DNA of 64,000 bases, taken from positions 1-64,000 of the forward strand of contig NZ_OANU01000022.1 of NCBI RefSeq assembly GCF_900089835.1, in the 5' to 3' direction. Source of the DNA: Vibrio thalassae. Lineage in GTDB: Bacteria; Pseudomonadota; Gammaproteobacteria; Enterobacterales; Vibrionaceae. Shown piece by piece: positions 1-9,150 of the stretch; the stretch's first letter is position 1, and each line of letters opens with the position of its first letter. Position numbers and translations under genes: made by a program. The notes under the pieces are model-generated. The model did no database searches, was not told the origin of the DNA, and saw nothing but the letters and a program-made list of their open reading frames with translations.

Positions 1-176
1 GGTTGTTCTCGAGTACACCAAATGGTGCTGAAGCGAGCGCGATGCTTTACAGTATCGTCGAGACCGCGAAAGCCAATGGGCTCATCCTCTACGACTACAT
101 GGTCAAGTGCATGCAAGAGTTAGCGAAATCTGAGCCTGATATCGATGCGCTCCTACCTTGGAACTTCAAGCATTAG
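1..176 (+). CDS. IS66-family transposase, C-terminal fragment (cut by window start)
   Basis: Only the last 57 codons are visible, in the frame starting at base 3 and ending with TAG at 174-176. The peptide WLFSSTPNGAEASAMLYS, followed by ETAKANGL and a terminal LLPWNFKH, is the typical end of the IS66 TnpC DDE transposase. The stop codon is followed within 35 bp by an inverted-repeat-like end (GGGGCG...TTTAC), as expected for an IS66 element. The rest of the gene, and any companion tnpA and tnpB, lie outside the window, so whether the copy is intact cannot be judged. This is recognised from family memory. Confidence 0.85.
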   Translation, partial: LFSSTPNGAEASAMLYSIVETAKANGLILYDYMVKCMQELAKSEPDIDALLPWNFKH

Positions 177-209
177 CAAGATCGCCCCGTGGGTTTATGG
201 GGCGTTTAC
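1..209 (+). mobile_element. IS66-family insertion sequence, right-end portion
   Basis: The fragment holds the transposase 3' end and a terminal sequence that reads GTAAACGCCCCATAAACC from 209 inward on the minus strand. IS66 elements typically begin with GTAA and a C-rich inverted repeat, so the outer end is placed at 209. The eight bases that follow (TTATTACT, 210-217) would be one copy of the usual 8-bp target duplication; the other copy lies outside the window. The IS end sits only about 36 bp from a Tn7-like terminus, so it probably landed inside an older Tn7-like element. Confidence 0.65.
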
Positions 210-245
210 TTATTACTTGGTAACAAACTTTATTCTACTCGAACA
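210..245 (-). repeat. Probable relic of an older Tn7-like right end
   Basis: Read on the minus strand from 245 inward, the sequence starts TGTTCGAGTAGAATAAAG and continues TTTG. The intact element's right end reads TGTCGGAAGACAATAAAG and continues TTTG. The two share the TGT terminus and an uninterrupted 11-base block, AATAAAGTTTG, at the same distance from the terminus, but differ in the bases between. This is what the glmS-proximal end of a related but distinct Tn7-like transposon would look like, lying directly outside the new element's target duplication. Only about 36 bp survive before the IS66 end. The interpretation is an inference from a short match. Confidence 0.55.
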
Positions 246-249
246 CTTC
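245..249. repeat. Target-site duplication, left copy (ACTTC)
   Basis: ACTTC sits immediately outside the left terminus of the Tn7-like element and matches 18589-18593 exactly. Five-base duplications are the Tn7 hallmark. Confidence 0.9.
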
Positions 250-386
250 TGTCGGAAGCCAACAAAGTTTGATCATAATTAGAGCTATTTCCTCATAACT
301 TCGCAGACACATTTACGTGAAGTTTGATCATTTTCATACCGAGTCCCTTACTGTATATCACTATATGAAACAATAAAGATTGATCA
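250..386 (+). repeat. Tn7-like left end with three TnsB-type binding repeats
   Basis: Three spaced copies of a motif ending in AGTTTGATCA or AGATTGATCA are seen. The first is at 250-275 and includes the TGTCGGAAG terminus, the second is at about 313-330, and the third is at 370-386 (ACAATAAAGATTGATCA). Tn7's left end likewise has three separated TnsB sites, whereas its right end is compact. The innermost site lies only 8 bp from the RT-nitrilase stop codon, so no further gene fits between cargo and end. Confidence 0.85.
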
Positions 387-394
387 TTTTCTGA

Positions 395-3300
395 TTAACG
401 TACTACTTCAACGCCTGCCGGAGCTGTTTTCTTCTTCAGTGCTGATTTCATACCCTCACCAACACCATCTCGTCTAAAGTCAAACATGTTCATTTCAAAC
501 GTATTTATTGAAACCTGATCATTACCGTGAACATGGGCAATTAGACGTCTATGAGCATCTTTGTAAGGCGCTTTTGCATACGAGCCACCAAACTCACCCG
601 AATTAACCAACGTAACGTGTTGATACATATGGTAATGCAATGCCTCCACCATCGAATCAAATGTATTTACATCTTGGTTCAGAGCACTAATCACATATGC
701 GTTAGATTTGTTTCTAAGATCTGAGCTTAAAGCAATGTCAGTTGCGTCGTAACAAATTGAGCCTGTGATAATAAAACCTTTTTCATCTTTGAAAGCGGGA
801 TGTACAAGCTCTAGCATTAATTGATATGGTCGCCACGGCTGAATCTTACCTTTTTCAACTGCCGTCATATTATGCTTGCCTTGAAGACGCACTATCTCTC
901 GCTGATTCGTATTATGCTTTGTTGGAATAATCCAAACAGCACAATTATTCGGCCCTTTAACACCATCTTGCTCGATAAAGCCAAGCCCTGAAAATACCAT
1001 CGCTTTAGTTTTCTGAGAAAGTGCGATAAGTACATCTAGATCATCATTATGAACAGCAAGCTCCGGCCAAATTATCAGGTCAGCATTTAGCTTTTTACTA
1101 CCTATTTCAACCCGCTGTGCTTCAAGATGCTTCAAAACTAGCTCAGCCACCCTTGCTACGTGCCTACGATGCTTAGCACGATACTCCGGCTTATCAAGCA
1201 TTAGACCAGCTTCACCAAAGTCTTTTAGAGCAGGTAGCTTAGACTGTACCATTACAACAGAAAGGGATTCTTTACCATCATTCCAGTCTAGAGCTTGCTT
1301 CTCAAGTAAACTTGGGATGCCAGACTGAGTGCAATAGGCAGTTTTCAATTCATGCAGTCGTGCGTTAACTAACTGTTTAACCGCTGATACCGACCAGATT
1401 ATAGGCCAATCATAACCATGGTCATTAACTCGAATACCTGGCCACTTCAATAGCTTCGATAGTAATCCCGTTAACCAACCTGAAACTTGAGAACCAACTC
1501 CTGAGATAGATTCAGGGCTTGTCATTAGTCCTAATTGTCGCTTATAGAAGCTAGAACGAATACCTCGATATCCTGGTTTAGGTACAACACTCAAACCGAA
1601 TGAAGTCCAATCTTGATTACCAACTAGTACTGCCCGAATAAATTCCCCTACGTTTCGTAACACACGCACATCATCAGATACTGTAGAATTAAAATCACCC
1701 CAGGAAGCAATTAAGTGACTGTTATCGTTGAACTCAAGAGTTAGGTTTAAATCTTTATCAAATACAGAAAATGCTACCGGTGAACTAAAACCATCAAATT
1801 CGATTGTAGTTTCTGCAAGATCGATACTTTGCTCTCGATGCTTCGCAAGCAACTCATACTCACTCAAAACAGCTTGCAAGAGTTTCAAAGCCATTATTTC
1901 ATTAGAGAACGGATTATCATCACGCAAGATAAGTCGAAGAATGCTAACCTTCGTGCTGATCTTATTTAGAGGTTTGCTGTAAGGCTTCGTTTCAAGATTC
2001 AGTGGTGTAAGCAATTCCTCTTTGATTTTATCTAGTGCTGCCCATTGGTGCTTTACCCCTCTAGCATGGCGAACCAGTGCAATACCCAAGGCTCTATCTT
2101 GAACAAGGAGCAACTTAAAGGAATCAAACAGTCGATCTATATCGCCATGAATTTTCTCAAGCAAACAAGAACAAGATCTAATGCAGTCTTTGCTCATATC
2201 CGACATTTGATTTGCCATAATAATAGCTACAGCTATATCTTGAGAGCTCCAATTATCTGGAAGTGTAATCTCCCTAAAGCCATGCGTTAACTTAGAAATG
2301 ACATCGAACTTTGGTTCCCCAACTTCCTGCTCTAGTACAGTATCTGCTCGAACGAGCATCAAAAATCTTGCTTGTTCAGAAAGTAAATCAAAAGATTGAT
2401 CCTGAGGGACGCTATGCTTTGCCGCCGAGCTTTGCAATCTCTCAAAGTACGCATCTAAATCCGCATGCGCTGGAAATGCAAGAGAATCCTTTTTGTGGAT
2501 AACAGTAGCAGAATGGCGATAGACCTCTGCTAAACAATAACTTGCCACCGCAACTTGTTTATCATCTTTTTCATCTAACAACATTTCAAGTTGAACGAGT
2601 ATAGGCTCTAACAGTTTGGTACTAGGGAACAGTTCTAGTCCTTTCTTAAGTAAAAGCACTAAAGACGGATCATAACTCCAGCAAGCTATAAACCTTCTAG
2701 CTATTCGCTCTTGGGAGTAGTCCCACTCCCCAGGCTGTAATACCCCATTTTCATCTGGCACTTGTGTGGCGAAATGTCGTTTCTCACGCAATATTTTAGA
2801 TAGCTTATTCGCAGCAAATCGTTTAAGCGTGTCCTCTCTAACATCAAATCGAGTTGCCTCAATTGAGGCTAATCCATTAACTGCATAAGAGTTCTTGCTT
2901 GCAGCTACAACGGATTTAGGTGGCGCTTGTAACGATAACAATGACTCTAGTTGTCCAAGCTGATTATCCGCTTCTTCCAAAGAAATGGGTCCACTCAACC
3001 TACCTTGGATTTCATTCAAATTTTTAGAAACACCAACTTTAAGCCCATGAAAAACATCAACATTAGTTTTATCTGATTGGATAGATAATCCTAATGTTTT
3101 GTATGAGTCTAGCCCGCGAACCAACTCGACTACTTGATTAGTTACTTGTTGAATACGGTCAAAACCATCGAATGATTTAGGCCCCACAATAACTAAACGT
3201 AAATCATCAACGTAGCGACAGTAATCAATTAGTCGAAGCTGTTTATTTTCGGCAAATTCCGAACCAATTTTGCCACTAAATTCACGATCAAAATCCAGCA

Positions 3301-4243
3301 TATAGAGGTTTGAAAGAAATCCTGAAGCTACCAACCCTTGAGGTAAGCCTTTAGGTGCAGTGGGAACCTTATCCGATGCACATAAATTGCTATATTGTTC
3401 TTCAGCCTCACTAGACCACTCCCAACCATTAAATGCCGCAAGCAGCTGAGTGAGTTTATCGTAGTCTTTATCAGAAGATTTTCGTTTAATGACCTTGTCA
3501 ATTTGCTCGATTAATTTCTGACGACTAATCCCATCAAAAAATTTCTCTAAATCGAGTTCAACGATGTAAATCCTTTCATCAGGAGATATCTCTCCTAGCT
3601 GCTCAAGTGCAAAGTGATGTGGTCTGTCTAGAAAACGGCGATAATCAACAAAGTACTTGCTGTAGATAGTAGTTGAACCATAACTGTGTTGAGCATTGCC
3701 ATCAGCATCATAGGTACAATAAAGTCGATTGCCATAACTCACAACTCCTTGCTTATGCACATCCGTAAACTCGGTGCTTGGGTTACCTTGTATAGTTTCA
3801 ACTTTGTTTGCCAACCCCATCATCAGCAACGACAACATTGACTGTTCACGAATTGGGATATGAGCAAGCGGCCTCAGTTTAACTGGACTTTGGGGATGCT
3901 CAGAGGGAGTGGTATCTTTCTCGCACTCAACGGGCTTCGGTTGCCATTTAATTTTATGGCGTCCATCGCTATCATCTTGGACAAACTCCCAAGCACAGGT
4001 CTTGGGAGCAGGCACTAAGTCTAATGGTTTGAATACAACCTCGTTGTTTAGTTCATCAGCCCAATTTTTACACTGTTCTACCAAGTTAAGAGCTGATAAA
4101 TCTAATTCAAAATTATCAGCATACCAGTTAGTCGTCCGGATATATTGATGGCTTTTTTTCCAAGCCAACGCCAGGAGTAACGGATCACCTAAATGCTCAT
4201 CTTTAAGTGATAATTCTTCATATTTTTTATCGATAATTGGCAT
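395..4243 (-). CDS. drt1: Reverse transcriptase-nitrilase fusion, DRT type 1 (UG1) anti-phage protein
   Basis: The protein has 1282 residues from ATG 4241-4243. An upstream TTG at 4259-4261 would add six; the ATG is preferred because AAGG sits just ahead of it. The N-terminal third is a reverse transcriptase palm: motif A ELDLEKFFDGI at about residue 230, the LPQGLVASGFLSNL region at about 300, and the YVDD catalytic box at about 345. A long helical middle follows. Residues from about 980 to 1250 form a C-N hydrolase (nitrilase) fold with WPE near 1058 and SICYD, carrying the catalytic cysteine, near 1164. This domain order matches defence-associated RT type 1 (UG1), a known single-gene phage-defence family. 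The gene starts 51 bp after hsdR with no visible terminator, so co-transcription is likely. It is the last cargo gene before the left end. Confidence 0.85.
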   Translation of the reverse strand: MPIIDKKYEELSLKDEHLGDPLLLALAWKKSHQYIRTTNWYADNFELDLSALNLVEQCKNWADELNNEVVFKPLDLVPAPKTCAWEFVQDDSDGRHKIKWQPKPVECEKDTTPSEHPQSPVKLRPLAHIPIREQSMLSLLMMGLANKVETIQGNPSTEFTDVHKQGVVSYGNRLYCTYDADGNAQHSYGSTTIYSKYFVDYRRFLDRPHHFALEQLGEISPDERIYIVELDLEKFFDGISRQKLIEQIDKVIKRKSSDKDYDKLTQLLAAFNGWEWSSEAEEQYSNLCASDKVPTAPKGLPQGLVASGFLSNLYMLDFDREFSGKIGSEFAENKQLRLIDYCRYVDDLRLVIVGPKSFDGFDRIQQVTNQVVELVRGLDSYKTLGLSIQSDKTNVDVFHGLKVGVSKNLNEIQGRLSGPISLEEADNQLGQLESLLSLQAPPKSVVAASKNSYAVNGLASIEATRFDVREDTLKRFAANKLSKILREKRHFATQVPDENGVLQPGEWDYSQERIARRFIACWSYDPSLVLLLKKGLELFPSTKLLEPILVQLEMLLDEKDDKQVAVASYCLAEVYRHSATVIHKKDSLAFPAHADLDAYFERLQSSAAKHSVPQDQSFDLLSEQARFLMLVRADTVLEQEVGEPKFDVISKLTHGFREITLPDNWSSQDIAVAIIMANQMSDMSKDCIRSCSCLLEKIHGDIDRLFDSFKLLLVQDRALGIALVRHARGVKHQWAALDKIKEELLTPLNLETKPYSKPLNKISTKVSILRLILRDDNPFSNEIMALKLLQAVLSEYELLAKHREQSIDLAETTIEFDGFSSPVAFSVFDKDLNLTLEFNDNSHLIASWGDFNSTVSDDVRVLRNVGEFIRAVLVGNQDWTSFGLSVVPKPGYRGIRSSFYKRQLGLMTSPESISGVGSQVSGWLTGLLSKLLKWPGIRVNDHGYDWPIIWSVSAVKQLVNARLHELKTAYCTQSGIPSLLEKQALDWNDGKESLSVVMVQSKLPALKDFGEAGLMLDKPEYRAKHRRHVARVAELVLKHLEAQRVEIGSKKLNADLIIWPELAVHNDDLDVLIALSQKTKAMVFSGLGFIEQDGVKGPNNCAVWIIPTKHNTNQREIVRLQGKHNMTAVEKGKIQPWRPYQLMLELVHPAFKDEKGFIITGSICYDATDIALSSDLRNKSNAYVISALNQDVNTFDSMVEALHYHMYQHVTLVNSGEFGGSYAKAPYKDAHRRLIAHVHGNDQVSINTFEMNMFDFRRDGVGEGMKSALKKKTAPAGVEVVR

Positions 4244-4312
4244 ACATACCCTTGGATTCAAAAGGAGTTATCCTCTTGATGACTAAATTTAATTTTACTT
4301 AAGAATCAAGCT

Positions 4313-7300
4313 CTAAGCACTCTGGCTTTCAGGAACCACTGCATTCGCATTTACTGTGCGAATCACTCCAAATAACTCCACTACGGTACCTTCATCGAAG
4401 AAGCCGTAGGCGCTTTCGCCGTGATTGTCGGTAAATGGTGGCTCGAACAGTTGCGACATATCTAAAATGCCGTTGTTCACAAGGTAGTCAATCACTTTAT
4501 CGACGAACTGAATTTGCTCGGCGTTATACGCCTCTTCATCAAGGAAACTACTGAATGCTTCTTTTGCTGCATTCATGTCTAAACCGACAAGCTCACGGAT
4601 AAACGTACCTAAAGGCTTCTCTTGTAGGATTTTTTCGCGATAGGTTTCCACATCACTCATACCGCTAGCTTCCAGTAACAAGCCTTCTAATACGTCTAAG
4701 TCCGCTTGTGTAATGGCTTTATTGCGCTTTAGCTTTTGGATGGTTAATTGATCTTGGTGGTCTTGAATATAGAGCTCAATCTTCTTACGGTATTGAGCTA
4801 AATCAACGCTTGGGTTCTTGTATACGTTTGTCACGTTATGCACACCTTGAACTTCGTCTTCAAAGTTTGTGTACACCATCTCTTTTTTATCTTTGTCCAA
4901 CGCAAACATGAGATTTCGCAACTTACGTCGTAACTCTTCCAGCGTCACTAGGTGAATATCTTGCCAAAACTCTTGGGTCCGGATGTCCTGAATCAGTTGT
5001 AGTTGAGCTTGTACCGCTGGGATGGTTGATTTAGCTTCTAGCTGCTCAGCGAACTCAACTACACGACCTCGGCTCGTCTCAGAAATCATACCTTTTTCTA
5101 AAAGGTCTAACTGCATGGTCAGCACAAGGCTGTCAAAGCGGTGTGATAGATGGTTAAGCTGCTCATCAGAGTTAAAAGCCTCAGCTTCAGTTGGAAGTTC
5201 TGAGATCTGACTCTCTAGCTCAGTAAACTTAGCATCGTCAATGTTATCCCAATGCTCACGCTCTAAAAATGGCTCAATCGCTCGACGCTTCGGTCTTACA
5301 ATGAAATTATCGAGATTCATACCACTAACAATGTGGTGCAACATATCCAGTTGGTAACGATTTAGCTCAGAATAGCGCTCGCAGTCTTCTGGGTGTTGCT
5401 CTCGGAACTCTTCATTATTCAACCTGCTGTTAAGTAATGTACTGAGTAGTACGCGCTTCTCGAATACCTGTTGAGTCACTGGTTTCGCCACTCCGACCGC
5501 GATACCTTCAGGATTCGCATCGAAATACTCAAAGTTCTGGCAATAGTCGAAAACCTTAAATGTCTTCTTATCATCATTTGGACCAAACAGGTCTTTACAC
5601 AAACGTGTGCCACGCCCAATCATCTGGGTGAATTTCACTTTTGATCGAACGACTTTGAAGAAAACAAGGTTCACTACTTCAGGTACATCAATACCGGTAT
5701 CGAGCATATCTACGGAGATTGCAATGCGACAAGTAGGGTTCTTAGGGTCGAATTCGTCAATCTTGTTTTCGTCGCCACCAAACTCATCAATTAGGCTTTG
5801 TGCATAGGTTTCTTTCCATGTGATCACACGAGCTAATTTACCCGCCCATTTAGGGTAATTCTTGTTGAATACTTCTTGCAGAAACTGTGCGTGAGGGTTA
5901 TTGGCAGCAAAGATGATGGTTTTACCAATGACATCGCCACCTTCAACGTGAATACCACCGCGCTCATCTTTACTCATTAACTGAGCAAACATCTTCTCGG
6001 CAGTATCGGTATTAAACAAGAAGTTATTCACTTCAGATGGTAATACTTCATCTCGATCTTCGAGTTCAGCTTTGTTTTCCCACTCTTCTTGCTCTTCAGG
6101 TGATAGGTCTTTGTACTTAATGCCTTCACGTAAAAACTTGGTTGCCACAGAGATCTTAGTGGGTGGCACAAGGTAGCCTTGGTCATACGCTTTGTCGTCT
6201 TCATAAGCGTAGGTTGGCATCCCTTTTTGCAGGTCAAAAATGCCATAAGTATCTTTTTCAACTTCATCTTTTGGTGTGGCTGTTAACCCCACTAAGAATC
6301 CATCAAAATACTCGAAGATTTGACGGTATTTCGAGTAAACAGAACGGTGCGCTTCATCGACAACAATCAAATCGAAATGGCCAACACCAAATGGTCGTTC
6401 ATCTGCACCACGATCCAAGAGATTCTTCATGGTCGGGTATGTAGAGAAGTACAAACGACTGTCGATACTGTTTTTGCTTTGACCAGAATCCAAAATAGAA
6501 CAACTAACGCGAGGCAGTAGCTTAACGAAGTTCTTCTTGGCTTGAGTGAGTAGCGCATTACGGTCGGCAAGGAACAGGATGTTCTTAACCCAGTCGTTTT
6601 TCACTAACAAATCGACAAGGCTGATCACGGTACGAGTTTTACCCGTACCCGTCGCCATAACGAATAGTCCTTTGCGCTCATGCTCTAGCTCAAAGTCTTG
6701 CAGCAGTTTGGTGATGGCTGATTTTTGATAGTGACGGTTGGTGATCTCGTTGTTAATAACAAGATTGTTGTTCGGCTGCCCATTTTCAAAGAAAGGTTTA
6801 CGGTCACTGCGACGCTTCACCATAAGCTCAAGTTCGGCCTTAGTATAAAAACCTTGAACTTGGCGTGGCGGGTAAAAATGGTCATCCCATAGATGCGTCT
6901 CATAGCCGTTAGTGTAGAAAATAACTGGGCGCACCCCACATTGTTTTTCTAAGCAGTCAGCGTAAAGCTTCGCTTGTTGTTGTCCGTCTTCGGCTCGGCG
7001 ATGAGTGCGCTTTGCCTCAACAACCGCTAACGCAGTGCCGTCATCTCCCCATAGAACGTAGTCAACAAAGCCATTACCTTTAGGGTTTGCCTGAGAAATT
7101 GGCATACCTGACACAGGGTATTCACGGTCTCGCTTATGCTCGAGTTTCCAACCTGCTTCGTGTAGAAGTACATCGATAAGATAAGTGCGAGTTTCTGCCT
7201 CGTTGTAGTCGTGTGCATCCGTGACTTTTTCCGCACTTTGTTTGGCTTGCTCGATCTGTTCAAGTAAGGCTTGGTTTGCTGCTTTGAGCACCTCGTTTTC

Positions 7301-7945
7301 TTTTAGCTGCTTGAGGTAAGCTTCACGCTCAACTTTGTCTTCTTGCTCTAGCTGCTTCTCTAGCTCTTGTACCCGCTTGATGCTGCTTAGCGCTTTGGTC
7401 GCCACTGCCGCATCAATTGATACTTGTTGTGGGATAAGCGCTTCATCAAATGGCTGAACTAAAAACTGACTACGATTCAAGTCTGGTGTATGGGTGCGAA
7501 TAAACCAATACAAAACATGGTGCAGCTCTTTCACGGCTTGCAGCGCATCACGCTGTGGCAATGTGGTTTTGCTGTGTACGGCCTCGTTGCCCACCTTGAT
7601 CACCAGTTTTAGCTTAGGAAATAGATTGGTGGTGAGGTTTTGCTTAAAGCCCTTATCGTGAATGAGCGACATTAAGGTCACATCATGGCGAGGGCGGGCT
7701 AGCCAGTTATCAATGTCAAATACGGTTTCAACCATTAACTCCAATGCATTACGAGCATAGAAGCCGGCAATACGCGGATCGGTTTTGATGTTGCGTTCCG
7801 CATTTTTGGCACGAGTTTGAATCTCAGCACAACGCGTGGTGTATACATCGCTGCCACCATTAAGGGCAACGTCCATAAACGCAAAGTTGCTCTTTTGAGA
7901 AGAGCGGCCTTCAGCGCTAGGCGAAGAATTAGCCGTATCTGACAT
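4313..7945 (-). CDS. hsdR: Type I restriction enzyme, endonuclease/translocase subunit HsdR
   Basis: This 1210-residue protein is the motor and nuclease of a type I restriction-modification complex, which cuts unmodified DNA after ATP-driven translocation. In order: an N-terminal DUF4145-like helical region (about 40-150), a glutamate-rich coiled coil (about 185-240), a PD-(D/E)xK nuclease motif (D near 298, then VVEAKR near 307), Walker A ATGTGKTRT near 430, DEAH box VVDEAHRS near 527, GLTATP near 553, and the helicase C-terminal lobe with QMIGRGTR. The C-terminus resembles the EcoEI-type R C-terminal domain. GGA lies 8 bp before ATG 7943-7945. The gene follows hsdS by 41 bp. It looks intact. 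Confidence 0.95.
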   Translation of the reverse strand: MSDTANSSPSAEGRSSQKSNFAFMDVALNGGSDVYTTRCAEIQTRAKNAERNIKTDPRIAGFYARNALELMVETVFDIDNWLARPRHDVTLMSLIHDKGFKQNLTTNLFPKLKLVIKVGNEAVHSKTTLPQRDALQAVKELHHVLYWFIRTHTPDLNRSQFLVQPFDEALIPQQVSIDAAVATKALSSIKRVQELEKQLEQEDKVEREAYLKQLKENEVLKAANQALLEQIEQAKQSAEKVTDAHDYNEAETRTYLIDVLLHEAGWKLEHKRDREYPVSGMPISQANPKGNGFVDYVLWGDDGTALAVVEAKRTHRRAEDGQQQAKLYADCLEKQCGVRPVIFYTNGYETHLWDDHFYPPRQVQGFYTKAELELMVKRRSDRKPFFENGQPNNNLVINNEITNRHYQKSAITKLLQDFELEHERKGLFVMATGTGKTRTVISLVDLLVKNDWVKNILFLADRNALLTQAKKNFVKLLPRVSCSILDSGQSKNSIDSRLYFSTYPTMKNLLDRGADERPFGVGHFDLIVVDEAHRSVYSKYRQIFEYFDGFLVGLTATPKDEVEKDTYGIFDLQKGMPTYAYEDDKAYDQGYLVPPTKISVATKFLREGIKYKDLSPEEQEEWENKAELEDRDEVLPSEVNNFLFNTDTAEKMFAQLMSKDERGGIHVEGGDVIGKTIIFAANNPHAQFLQEVFNKNYPKWAGKLARVITWKETYAQSLIDEFGGDENKIDEFDPKNPTCRIAISVDMLDTGIDVPEVVNLVFFKVVRSKVKFTQMIGRGTRLCKDLFGPNDDKKTFKVFDYCQNFEYFDANPEGIAVGVAKPVTQQVFEKRVLLSTLLNSRLNNEEFREQHPEDCERYSELNRYQLDMLHHIVSGMNLDNFIVRPKRRAIEPFLEREHWDNIDDAKFTELESQISELPTEAEAFNSDEQLNHLSHRFDSLVLTMQLDLLEKGMISETSRGRVVEFAEQLEAKSTIPAVQAQLQLIQDIRTQEFWQDIHLVTLEELRRKLRNLMFALDKDKKEMVYTNFEDEVQGVHNVTNVYKNPSVDLAQYRKKIELYIQDHQDQLTIQKLKRNKAITQADLDVLEGLLLEASGMSDVETYREKILQEKPLGTFIRELVGLDMNAAKEAFSSFLDEEAYNAEQIQFVDKVIDYLVNNGILDMSQLFEPPFTDNHGESAYGFFDEGTVVELFGVIRTVNANAVVPESQSA

Positions 7946-7986
7946 TGAATTTCCTTTTTACATCATATTGTTCTTTTTAGTATTCG

Positions 7987-9150
7987 TTATAGCTTTAGCT
8001 CGCCTTTAAAAGCTTTTTGCATAAGGGAATTAAAGTTACATTCGTACTCATTTTTTAAGCTAGTTAGTCTTTCGATTTCATCATCAAGCTTACTGCGAAA
8101 CTTAATATACTTTTGCTGCTCCTCAACAGGTGGATAAGGGAACTCTAGTTGATCCAAAATGCCAGTATTCATATGAGAAAATGAACCGTCATCACCCACT
8201 TTAAGGCGTTTTAATCTTGTCTTGAAGTAGGTCATTAAACATACAAAATATAATGGATCTAGTTTGTCACCAAATCGAACCCGTATTAGGTTGGTACTAA
8301 TTATTGATTGTTCATAAATGGACTTAACTACTCCCATTTTACCAACGGTACCTGCCCTAGAAATAATTACATCTCCTTGATTAACAGAATACTTATCAAG
8401 CTCTTCGTACTTTTGCTTGGTAATCCACAAGGAAGCCCCATCTCTGAATGTTCCGTTTAATGTAATATTATCCATGTTCCAAACTGGAACACCTGACTCA
8501 ACAAACTCTTCTTTTTTTAATGCCGAGCCAAAAGGTCCACATTTAGTTCCATCTTTTTCTGAAATGTAGAACTCTTTTAACTTACGAACCTCCCACCCCT
8601 TCGGATTCGTCAAAGGATCGCCAAACATATCAATAAACACTGACTGAGCGAGGCTGTTAAGCTCTTGTTCCATTTTCTGGCAGTCTTTACGCAGTTTGTC
8701 GGCTTTTTCTAGCACTTCGGCGATTTGCTGTTGGGTTTCTAGTGGCCAATCTGGGACATCTATATCTAAGAGTTTTTTAACCGACAGGTGTTTTACAGTG
8801 ACAAAAGGAGTGTCATCCCATATCTTTTTTAGCTTTAGAGGTAGTAAGTAGTAGATAAACTTCTTACATACTTTCGATGGGTCTACTTCTATTTTGCATA
8901 CGCGCTGGTTTAACAGGGCTTTTCCACCGCGCCAATATGCAGTATTAAAGTCACCATCCATGCCAACCAAAATATCACCATTTTCAAGAATGTACTTTTC
9001 GTCAAACTCACCGGAGTAGTAAGTGTTTGAGGTGCCTCTAACAACATCCCTTATTCTTACTACTGGTATTCCTTTATCTCCAAACAATTCTGATTTAAAA
9101 GCAAACCCCGAGAGTACATTACATAAAGTCGCTAATTTAACGGTTTTCAC
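7987..9150 (-). CDS. hsdS: Type I restriction-modification specificity subunit HsdS
   Basis: This 387-residue protein sets the DNA target of the HsdM/HsdR complex. Two target-recognition domains are visible (about 1-130 and 190-330). Each is followed by a conserved helical spacer: ETQQQIAEVLEKADKLRKD in the middle and EEQQKYIKFRSKLDDEIERL near the end. The tandem arrangement implies a bipartite recognition site. The start codon is GTG (9148-9150), overlapping the hsdM TGA, so translation is probably coupled. HsdS diverges fast, so the recognition sequence cannot be predicted here. Confidence 0.92.
   Translation of the reverse strand: MKTVKLATLCNVLSGFAFKSELFGDKGIPVVRIRDVVRGTSNTYYSGEFDEKYILENGDILVGMDGDFNTAYWRGGKALLNQRVCKIEVDPSKVCKKFIYYLLPLKLKKIWDDTPFVTVKHLSVKKLLDIDVPDWPLETQQQIAEVLEKADKLRKDCQKMEQELNSLAQSVFIDMFGDPLTNPKGWEVRKLKEFYISEKDGTKCGPFGSALKKEEFVESGVPVWNMDNITLNGTFRDGASLWITKQKYEELDKYSVNQGDVIISRAGTVGKMGVVKSIYEQSIISTNLIRVRFGDKLDPLYFVCLMTYFKTRLKRLKVGDDGSFSHMNTGILDQLEFPYPPVEEQQKYIKFRSKLDDEIERLTSLKNEYECNFNSLMQKAFKGELKL

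Noticed and set aside
4262..4312. Possible non-coding RNA next to the RT gene, as in retrons or DRT2-type systems
   Set aside because: The gap is only 51 bp and lacks a convincing structure; the left end leaves no room either. No ncRNA can be supported.
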